From Rhodocyclus tenuis (lineage in GTDB: Bacteria > Pseudomonadota > Gammaproteobacteria > Burkholderiales > Rhodocyclaceae), in assembly GCF_014197755.1 (NCBI RefSeq), contig NZ_JACIGE010000002.1, positions 62,001 to 126,000 on the forward strand: a stretch of DNA of 64,000 nucleotides. Direction: 5' to 3'. The stretch's first letter is position 1. Every line of letters begins with the position of its first letter. Position numbers and translations under genes: made by a program. The notes under the pieces are model-generated. The model saw nothing but the letters and a program-made list of their open reading frames with translations. It did not search any database and was not told the origin of the DNA. Shown in pieces: positions 1-6,048 of this stretch.

Positions 1-854
1 TGCGCGACGCCTTTTCGGTGCTGTTCTTCGTTTCGGTCGGCATGCTCTTCGACCCGGCGGTGATCATCGAGCAGCCGGGCAAGCTGGCGGCGGTGGTCGT
101 CATCATCATCGTCGGCAAGACGCTGGCGGCGATCGGGCTGGTGCTGGCGCTGCGCTACCCGCTCGGCACGGCGATGACGGTCGGCGCCAGTCTGGCGCAG
201 ATCGGCGAGTTTTCGTTCATCCTTGCCGGCCTCGGCGTCGCGCTCGACCTGCTGCCGAAGGACGGCCAGAGCCTGATCCTCGCCGGTGCGCTGATCTCGA
301 TCGCGGCGAACTCGCTGGTCTTTGCCGCCATTCCGCCGATCCGCCGCTGGCTGCTGGAGCATTCCCGGCTGGCGCGCGAACTTGAGCTGCGCGTGCATCC
401 GACCTCTGCGCTCCCCGATCCGGTGCAGATCAGCGGCCAGGTCGTCGTCGTCGGCTACGGCCGCGTCGGCCGGCGCATCGTCGCCGAGCTGGAAGCAAAC
501 GGCATCAAGTATCTGGTCGTCGAACAACAGCGCGAAAAGGTCGAGGACTTGCGCACGCGTGGCGTCGTCGCGGTCACCGGCGACGCCGCCGATCCGACCG
601 TGCTGGTGCAGGCGCATGTCGCCGACGCCGCCATGCTGGTCATCGCCACGCCCGATACGCTCGACATCCGGCGCATCGCCGAACTGTCGCGCCGGCTCAA
701 TCCGGGACTGGGAATCGTCGTGCGCACGCACTCCGAAGAAGAAGCCGAGCTGCTGCGCCAGGAGGCGATCGGCACCGTCTTTCTCGGCGAGCACGAACTG
801 GCGGACGGCATGAGCCGGCACGTGCTGGCGCGGCTTGCTCAGGGCGAGGACTAG
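1..854 (+). CDS. KefC/YbaL-type monovalent cation:proton antiporter, C-terminal part
   Basis: The gene runs in from the left edge, so only the C-terminal ~283 residues are present. The frame is open from base 3, so the GTG at 18 is not a believable start. The first ~110 residues are hydrophobic and include the segments VLFFVSVGMLFDP and GEFSFILAGLGVA, typical of CPA2 transporters of the KefB/KefC/YbaL group. A cytoplasmic RCK/TrkA-N domain follows, opening with VVVVGYGRVGRRIV, a nucleotide-binding GxGxxG Rossmann motif. Such proteins export K+ or other monovalent cations across the inner membrane in exchange for protons, gated by a nucleotide or ligand on the RCK domain. The protein ends soon after the RCK fold, as YbaL-like proteins do. 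The subfamily cannot be fixed from this fragment. Confidence 0.85.
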   Translation, partial: RDAFSVLFFVSVGMLFDPAVIIEQPGKLAAVVVIIIVGKTLAAIGLVLALRYPLGTAMTVGASLAQIGEFSFILAGLGVALDLLPKDGQSLILAGALISIAANSLVFAAIPPIRRWLLEHSRLARELELRVHPTSALPDPVQISGQVVVVGYGRVGRRIVAELEANGIKYLVVEQQREKVEDLRTRGVVAVTGDAADPTVLVQAHVADAAMLVIATPDTLDIRRIAELSRRLNPGLGIVVRTHSEEEAELLRQEAIGTVFLGEHELADGMSRHVLARLAQGED

Positions 855-886
855 AAGACGCCCCGAGCGGAGCTGCGCGCGAGCGC

Positions 887-2257
887 CTACTTCGGCGCCA
901 GCCCCGGCGGCAGCAGCACCCACAGGCGGCCGCCCTGCTTCATCCGCCCGGCCTTGGCACCGGCCTCGGCACCGAAGCCCCAGAAGAAATCGGCGCGCGC
1001 CGGGCCGCGGATGGCGCCGCCGGTATCCTGCGCGAGCATCAGGCGGTTCATCGGCGTGCCCGAATTTGGCTGCGTCGTCGACACAAACACCGGCGCACCA
1101 AGCGCGGTGAAACGCGGGTCAATGGCGATGCTGCGCCCCGGCGTCAGCGGCACGCCGAGCGCTCCCGGCGGCCCTTCGTCGCCGCCGCCCGGCAGTTCGC
1201 GGAAGAAGACGTAGCTCGGGTTGCTGTTGAGCAGTTCGGTCAGTTTGTCCGGATGCGCGCGCGCCCACGCCTGGATTCCCTGCATCGATGCCTGTTCGAG
1301 CTTCAGCTCGCCGCGCTCGACGAGCAGGCGGCCGATCGACTGATAGGGATGCCCGTTCTGGTCGGCGTAGCCGACACGCATCAGCGTGCCGTCGGGCAGG
1401 CGAACGCGGCCCGATCCCTGAATCTGCAGGAAGAACAGCTCGACCGGATCGTCGACCCAGACGAGCACGCGGTCGCCACGCTCTTCCTCGCGGCCGACGA
1501 TCTCGGCGCGCGGGTAGTAGGGGACGATCTTCTTGCCGACCAGACGCCCGCGCAGGCGCAGGTTCTTCACTTCCGGAACGACGTCGCCGAGGTCGACGGT
1601 GATCAGGTCGTCGGGCGGCGCCAGCACCGGGAAGCGGATTTTTATCTTGCCACGCGTACGCCCGCCGGTGAGCAGGGGTTCGTAGTAGCCGGTGATCAGC
1701 GCATTGCTGCCACCGTCAGGATTGGTCAGCAGATACGGCGCGAAGCGCGACTCGAAGAAGCGACGCAGCGTGGCGGCGTCGGTCTTCTTCAGCGCCTGCG
1801 CTTCCTCGCAGGCAGGGCGCCACAGCGGCCATTGCGCCGCCTGCCCCTTGCCCGCCAGCGCGCGGCATGAGGCGAGGAATCCCGGCCACGCCGCGCTGAC
1901 GTCGTCGTCGGCCCAGCCGGGCAGATCGCTCCAGCGCGCGGCTTGCAGAGGCTTGACGGCGGGCTGCGGCGCCGCCACCGGCGCGCTCGGGCCCGCCGCG
2001 CACACTGGGCACACCGGACAAGTCGCCTGCGGCGCGCAGGCTTGCGGGGCCTCGCTGACGGCGGGCAGCGACGGCCGCGGCGTGGCGCAGGCGGCGAGCA
2101 GCAGGCTGGCGCCAACTGCAGCAAGCAGCGCCGCGCTGCTGTGCCGGCGATCGTGCGCAAGGCTTCCGGCAAGGGATAGCGCCGACTGGCGCAGGCCGCT
2201 GCGCACAGCCTTCGTTTGGAAATTCGGCATGGTTTGGCTAGAGTGGCGAGTCTTCAT
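887..2257 (-). CDS. mltA: Membrane-bound lytic murein transglycosylase A
   Basis: 456 residues. MltA cuts the glycan strands of peptidoglycan, leaving 1,6-anhydro-muropeptides, and is anchored in the outer membrane as a lipoprotein. A lipobox (LLAACATP) lies about 55 residues in, preceded by a hydrophobic stretch, so the first start leaves an unusually long pre-signal segment. The true start may be the ATG at 2230 or later. The middle carries the MltA domain (GYYEPLLTGGRTRG; FFLQIQGSGRVRLPDG). The C-terminus has the 3D domain with its conserved aspartates (AQDTGGAIRGPARADFFWG). The gene is divergent from the DUF815 ATPase, with only 23 bp between the two first possible starts, so their promoters must overlap coding sequence. 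Function is secure; the start is uncertain. Confidence 0.92.
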   Translation of the reverse strand: MKTRHSSQTMPNFQTKAVRSGLRQSALSLAGSLAHDRRHSSAALLAAVGASLLLAACATPRPSLPAVSEAPQACAPQATCPVCPVCAAGPSAPVAAPQPAVKPLQAARWSDLPGWADDDVSAAWPGFLASCRALAGKGQAAQWPLWRPACEEAQALKKTDAATLRRFFESRFAPYLLTNPDGGSNALITGYYEPLLTGGRTRGKIKIRFPVLAPPDDLITVDLGDVVPEVKNLRLRGRLVGKKIVPYYPRAEIVGREEERGDRVLVWVDDPVELFFLQIQGSGRVRLPDGTLMRVGYADQNGHPYQSIGRLLVERGELKLEQASMQGIQAWARAHPDKLTELLNSNPSYVFFRELPGGGDEGPPGALGVPLTPGRSIAIDPRFTALGAPVFVSTTQPNSGTPMNRLMLAQDTGGAIRGPARADFFWGFGAEAGAKAGRMKQGGRLWVLLPPGLAPK

Positions 2258-2280
2258 CCGCCCGAGTATACCGCCTCACC

Positions 2281-3243
2281 ATGACCGATCCGATGCAGCA
2301 ACTGGCCAGCCTGCTCACGCGCGCCGAGCAATTGCTCGCCCGACTCGAGCCGCTGCTGCCGGCAGCGACACCTGCGCCCGACTGGGAATCTGCCGTCGCT
2401 TTCCGCTGGCGGCGCGACCGCAACCGGCAAGCCGGCTGGCTGCAGGCCTTGCAACAGCTGCCTTCGATCCGTCTTGGCGACCTGCAGGACGTCGACGAAC
2501 AGAAGGCGCGACTCGACGCCAACACGCGCCAGTTTCTCGCCGGCCGCCCGGCCAACAACGTGCTGCTCACCGGCGCGCGCGGCTGCGGCAAATCGTCCTT
2601 GATCAAGGCACTGCTCAACGCCTACGCCGCCGACGGGCTGCGCCTGATCGAAGTCGACAAGAGCGATCTCATTGATCTGCCGGACATCGTCGAACTGATC
2701 GCCGGCCGCCCCGAGCACTTCATCGTCTTCTGCGACGACCTCTCCTTCGACGCCGGCGACGCCGCCTACAAGGCGCTGAAAGTGGTGCTCGACGGCTCGC
2801 TGGCGGCACCGCCCGACAACGTGCTGATCTACGCCACCTCCAACCGCCGTCACCTGATGCCCGAGTACTTCGCCGAGAACCTGGAAAGCCAGCGCGTCGG
2901 CGACGAGATTCATCCGGGCGAGGCGATCGAGGAGAAGGTGTCGCTGTCCGAGCGCTTCGGCATGTGGCTGTCGTTCTACCCCTTCGATCAGGACGCCTAC
3001 CTCGACATCGTCGCGCACTGGCTGGGTCATTTCGGCTGCGGCAAGGACGAGATCGCCGCGGCCGAACGCGAAGCGCTCAACTGGGCACTGCTGCGCGGTT
3101 CGCGCAGCGGCCGCGTCGCCTGGCAGTTCGCGCGCGACTGGGCGGGGAGCCACGGCAAGGCAGCGAAGCCGGGCGGTGGCAAGCGCGCAGGAGCGAAGAA
3201 AGCAGGCAGCGGCAAGGCGCGTACTGGCGAGGCGCAGCGATGA
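2281..3243 (+). CDS. DUF815-family AAA+ type ATP-binding protein
   Basis: 320 residues. It has a Walker A motif (GARGCGKSS, about residue 100), a Walker B-like segment (HFIVFCDDLSF) and a sensor-1-like YATSNRRHLMPE segment, the hallmarks of the DUF815 family of soluble ATPases. No biochemical role is established for the family that I can name with confidence. The C-terminal ~35 residues are a Lys/Ala/Gly-rich tail that looks disordered. The stop overlaps the start of the Nudix/ThiE gene by 4 bp (ATGA), so the two are probably translated together, a pairing I recall from other betaproteobacteria. Confidence 0.88.
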   Translation: MTDPMQQLASLLTRAEQLLARLEPLLPAATPAPDWESAVAFRWRRDRNRQAGWLQALQQLPSIRLGDLQDVDEQKARLDANTRQFLAGRPANNVLLTGARGCGKSSLIKALLNAYAADGLRLIEVDKSDLIDLPDIVELIAGRPEHFIVFCDDLSFDAGDAAYKALKVVLDGSLAAPPDNVLIYATSNRRHLMPEYFAENLESQRVGDEIHPGEAIEEKVSLSERFGMWLSFYPFDQDAYLDIVAHWLGHFGCGKDEIAAAEREALNWALLRGSRSGRVAWQFARDWAGSHGKAAKPGGGKRAGAKKAGSGKARTGEAQR

Positions 3244-4346
3244 GCAGCACCGACTCCAGCAACCGCGGCGCCGCCGCGCAGGAAGCCACTCAGGCGACGG
3301 ATGCGGCAACGGATGCAGCAACGAATTCGCCTGCGGCCGGCACAACGACGCCAACCCCGTCGGCAGACATCGTCGAAGTCGCCGCCGCCGTCATCCTGCG
3401 CACGAATTCCGCCGGCGCGCGCGAATTTCTGCTCGCGCAGCGCCCGCCGGGCAAGGTGTACGCCGGCTACTGGGAATTCCCGGGTGGCAAGGTCGAGCCG
3501 GGAGAGACGATGCGCCAGGCGCTCGACCGCGAGCTGGTCGAAGAACTCGGCATCGAGGTCACGCAGGCGACACCCTGGCTGACGCGCGAATTCGTCTATC
3601 CGCACGCCACCGTGCGCATCCGCTTCTTCCGCGTCGAAGCCTGGCGCGGCGGGATCGCGCCGATCGAACACAGCGGCTTCGCCTGGCTGACGCCCGGCGC
3701 GCCTTCGCCGGTCGAGCCGATCCTGCCGGCCAACGGGCCGATCCTGCGCGCCCTCGAACTGCCCGCGCGGCTGCTCATCACCAACGCCGCCGAAAACAGC
3801 GTCGACGGCGAGCTCGCCCGCCTGGCACGCGCGCTCGGCGATCGCTCAGCGGCGACCGCCAGCGCGCATGAAGGACGCGCCTGTCTTGTCCAGGTGCGCG
3901 ACAAGGAACTGCCGGCAGCGGAGCGGCAGCGTCTCGCCGCCGGCGTCGTCGCACTGGCGCGACAGCACAGTGGCGTGCGCGTCCTGATCAACGACGACGC
4001 GGCGTTGGCGCGCAGCGTCGGCGCCGATGGCGCGCATCTGCCGGCGGCGCGACTGCTGGCGAAAGATGCCGTACGCCCTGATTTCCCGCTCGTCGGCGCC
4101 TCGTGCCATTCGGCAGCGGAACTTGCTCGCGCAGCCGAGCTAGGCTGCGATTTCGCCGTTCTCGGCCCGGTGCTGCCAACGCCAACGCATAGCGAAGCCG
4201 CCGGTTGCGGCTGGGAAGCGTTCGCGCAACTCGCGGCACGCTCGCCGCTACCGATCTACGCGCTCGGCGGCATGCGCGAGGAAATGCTGGCGACGGCCTG
4301 CGCGCACGGCGCCCAGGGAATCGCGCTGATGCGCGGCTGGGGCTGA
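3240..4346 (+). CDS. Nudix hydrolase fused to a thiamine-phosphate-synthase-like domain
   Basis: 368 residues. After a ~45-residue Ala/Thr-rich leader comes a MutT-type Nudix domain with the full box: G-G-K-V-E-P-G-E-T, then REL-EELGI, around residues 80-105. MutT enzymes hydrolyse oxidised dNTPs such as 8-oxo-dGTP. From about residue 180 the protein becomes a TIM-barrel ThiE/TenI-like domain (LLITNAAE; VRVLINDDAALA; GADGAHLP; AVLGPVLPTPTH; IYALGGM). The ThiE-like half keeps the barrel motifs, but its activity in these fusions is unproven. The start ATG overlaps the DUF815 stop by 4 bp. Longer open frame upstream is read-through of the alternative frame of the DUF815 gene. Confidence 0.9.
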   Translation: MSSTDSSNRGAAAQEATQATDAATDAATNSPAAGTTTPTPSADIVEVAAAVILRTNSAGAREFLLAQRPPGKVYAGYWEFPGGKVEPGETMRQALDRELVEELGIEVTQATPWLTREFVYPHATVRIRFFRVEAWRGGIAPIEHSGFAWLTPGAPSPVEPILPANGPILRALELPARLLITNAAENSVDGELARLARALGDRSAATASAHEGRACLVQVRDKELPAAERQRLAAGVVALARQHSGVRVLINDDAALARSVGADGAHLPAARLLAKDAVRPDFPLVGASCHSAAELARAAELGCDFAVLGPVLPTPTHSEAAGCGWEAFAQLAARSPLPIYALGGMREEMLATACAHGAQGIALMRGWG

Positions 4347-4452
4347 GCGGAAAACTGCGGGAAGGCCTGACTGGCGAGGGAAACGCCCGAATCGAGCGGG
4401 AATGGCTTGGGATGGCGGGCGACAGCGCCAGCAAACGCCGCGCAGCGGCGTT

Positions 4453-4671
4453 TCAGGACTTGGTGTCGGCCGACGGCGCTGGGGGGAACTCGCTGTCGGC
4501 ATCGTCCAGACCGCTGGCCTGCACCGGAACGCGATAGGCCTCCGATGCCCAGGCGCCAAGGTCGATCAACCGGCAACGCTCACTGCAAAAAGGCCGCCAG
4601 CGATTGTCCGGACTCCACAGGGATTCGCCGCCGCATTGCGGACAGCGCACACGACGCACCGCTTCGGCCAT
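4453..4671 (-). CDS. yacG: DNA gyrase inhibitor YacG
   Basis: 72 residues. The small zinc protein YacG binds GyrB and blocks gyrase binding to DNA. Four cysteines are arranged as CPQC near residue 10 and FCSERC near residue 30, the family's Cys4 zinc knuckle, followed by the usual [12 protein letters not shown] segment and an acidic tail. In related bacteria yacG directly follows coaE-zapD. Here the integrated element lies between zapD and yacG, and the ATG is only 4 bp from the element's left 13-bp repeat. Its original upstream promoter and coupling to zapD are therefore gone, and expression must come from within the element or be lost. Confidence 0.93.
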   Translation of the reverse strand: MAEAVRRVRCPQCGGESLWSPDNRWRPFCSERCRLIDLGAWASEAYRVPVQASGLDDADSEFPPAPSADTKS

Positions 4672-4674
4672 CAG

Positions 4675-4687
4675 AGATTACAGAAAG
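4675..4687. repeat. Left attachment repeat (13 bp)
   Basis: AGATTACAGAAAG, identical to the copy at 14149-14161 and in the same orientation. On the minus strand the 13 bases followed by the left flank read TTC-TGT-AAT-CTC-TGA-TGG. The zapD end therefore would have been Phe-Cys-Asn-Leu-stop, with the stop sharing its A with the yacG ATG. This is the expected remnant of an integration event. Confidence 0.82.
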
Positions 4688-4747
4688 AAAGATTTAAGAA
4701 CGGCTGAAAGCCAGCCATGGCAAGGGTTTCGTTTTTCATGATTCTTT

Positions 4748-4769
4748 CTAGCTACCCACCTAGCTACCC
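4748..4769. repeat. 22-bp direct repeat near the left end (two TAGCTACCC units)
   Basis: CTAGCTACCC, AC, CTAGCTACCC in tandem. The full 22 bp recurs identically and in the same orientation at 14012-14033 near the other end. It lies about 60 bp from the left att repeat, against about 115 bp on the right. Position and duplication suggest integrase or excisionase arm-type binding sites; this is inferred, not shown. Confidence 0.7.
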
Positions 4770-5127
4770 AATTCGTCCCGCAAGGGGTCAAGGTGGCAAA
4801 TTATGCCCTAGGTCGAGGCATGCGCGGGCGGGAGCCTACACACCCCGGAAACGAGAACAGGGAACCCCATTAACATGCATTCCGCATCCCCGCCCCGGTT
4901 TCATTACAAAGACGAGAAAAGGGGGTACCCCCCCTCTCTCGAAACTCCCGCACGAAAAGAAAAGCCTAAGCGGCCGGTCCCGAGCAATCGACCGCCTAGA
5001 GATTTTGCCCCCCCTACCGGGTAGCCATTGCCCGCCCATCAGCACCAATCCGGCCCGCCAGCAGCGCAAACAAACCTGCCCGCCCCACCCCATACGCGAC
5101 GGCTTTCAAGGCTTCCGCCTAAGCTAC

Positions 5128-5280
5128 CCCTCGTTTTTGACTGGGACAACTGGGACAACTGGGACACTTCAAGCAAACCCTTGCCATTGCTGGGCTTGGC
5201 CTGTCAAATTATGCCTTTGTCACTGGGACAACACTGGGACACGCTGGGACACTCGTTATCAGGAAGGCGCAGAACGGCGC
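5128..5280 (+). repeat. Left arm of a ~150-bp inverted repeat with six CTGGGACA iterons
   Basis: This arm matches the reverse complement of 12485-12636 without gaps through most of its length. It has two blocks of CTGGGACA: 5141, 5150 and 5159 (9-bp period), then 5223, 5234 and 5244. Between the blocks is a conserved spacer with the 19-mer AAACCCTTGCCATTGCTGG (5175-5193). Iterons beside a replication protein gene suggest an origin, but no function is proven. Confidence 0.82.
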
Positions 5281-5309
5281 ACGGATCAGCCATAGCAGGT
5301 AGAGAGCAA

Positions 5310-5590
5310 CGACGGGACGGCCACCACGCACCAGGGCGAAGCTCACACCAACGCCCAGCGGGTAGCCAGCCGGTAGCTGGTAATCGAGACCTGCGGCGCC
5401 AGCTGGCGTCCCTCGGCCAACGGCTCGACAGCAACAGCCGCCGACGGGACGGCCACCACGCACCAGGGCGAAGCTCACACCAACGCCCAGCGGGTAGCCA
5501 GCCGGTAGCTGGTAATCGAGACCTGCGGCGCCAGCTGGCGTCCCTCGGCCAACGGCTCGACAGCAACAGCCGCCGACGGGGCGGCCATCG
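5310..5590. repeat. 132-bp tandem direct repeats (two full copies plus a partial third)
   Basis: The unit beginning CGACGGGAC starts at 5310, recurs at 5442 and begins again at 5574 before diverging after about 15 bp. The first two copies appear identical by eye. A diverged single copy in the same orientation lies at 12059-12196. The layout recalls the roughly 120-bp direct repeats of the P4 cis replication region (crr). The likeness is in arrangement; no sequence match to crr is claimed. Confidence 0.85.
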
Positions 5591-5622
5591 CGCACTAGAG
5601 CGAGTGCGGCCACGCTGGCGCT

Positions 5623-6048
5623 TTAGGATGCCGCTCGCACCAAGCCCGGCCACCTGTCCGCGCTTGATCGTTGATCGGGGTCATCAGGCAAGGGCGAGAA
5701 GCCCTCGCAGCGGCGCAGCATATTCGCGATAGGCTCATAGCCACGGGCGGCGACGAAGGCGCCACGTGCCACCGCCAAGCAGCGCCCGCGGGAGTTTCGC
5801 TCAGCGCACTCCAGGCAGCGGCGCCGGTTGTCCCCTTGCTGCTCGCGGCCTTCGATCTGCTCTCGCAGCCCAGGTGCCCCAACGGCTGCGAATGCGGCTG
5901 CACTGGCGGCCATGGGCGGGCAAGGCGTATCCGGTGGCAGCGTATCGCCGTCACCGGGGGCCGATTGCGGCACAGAGGCGGCGGCTGGGCGCGCTTCCTC
6001 ATCGCTCGCCGCCTCTGGCTCGAACATCGCCCCCCAATCAATCATCAT
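5623..6048 (-). CDS. Element-encoded Cys-rich protein of unknown function
   Basis: 141 residues. The start is taken at the ATG pair overlapping the last codons of the TOPRIM-DUF927 gene (11-bp overlap), which implies translational coupling; the longer upstream frame is the shadow of that gene. The N-terminal ~60 residues are acidic and Pro/Ala-rich. A C-terminal module has CLECAERNSRGRCL (a CxxC followed about 9 residues later by another Cys), then a single Cys in NMLRRCEGFSPLP and a DDPDQRSSADRWPGL ending. I recall this Cys pattern with a terminal ERW/DRW from small proteins of proteobacterial mobile elements, where it may bind zinc. No function is known. Confidence 0.62.
   Translation of the reverse strand: MMIDWGAMFEPEAASDEEARPAAASVPQSAPGDGDTLPPDTPCPPMAASAAAFAAVGAPGLREQIEGREQQGDNRRRCLECAERNSRGRCLAVARGAFVAARGYEPIANMLRRCEGFSPLPDDPDQRSSADRWPGLVRAAS

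Larger units (their letters stand above)
4672..5622. other. Non-coding left end of the element, repeat-rich
   Basis: About 950 bp with no convincing gene. It holds, in order, the att repeat, a copy of a 19-bp motif (4711-4729, reading AAACCCTTGCCATGGCTGG on the minus strand), the 22-bp TAGCTACCC repeat, an unremarkable stretch rich in C/G runs (4800-5100), the left inverted arm with six iterons, and the 132-bp tandem repeats. Open frames across it exist mainly because the tandem unit is a multiple of three bases and contains no stops; they show no family resemblance. Confidence 0.7.

Noticed and set aside
887-2675. Long plus-strand frames (for example 1253-1870 and 1692-2675) opposite mltA
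   Set aside because: They are antisense shadows of GC-rich coding sequence; MltA and the DUF815 ATPase explain the region.
5310-5590. Possible CRISPR array
   Set aside because: Only two full units of 132 bp with no unique spacers and no cas genes.
5204-5653. Minus-strand frames of 134 and 149 codons with a 44-residue repeated peptide
   Set aside because: The peptide repeat is the translation of the 132-bp DNA repeat. Two different frames are open at once, and the arms are conserved as DNA with mirror symmetry, which argues for a cis-acting role rather than a protein.
4717-5732. Open frames of about 190 and 230 codons on the plus strand across the left repeats
   Set aside because: They run through the iterons and the 132-bp tandem repeats. 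The unit is a multiple of three without stops, so frames stay open by chance; composition is Pro/Arg-rich and no family is recognised.
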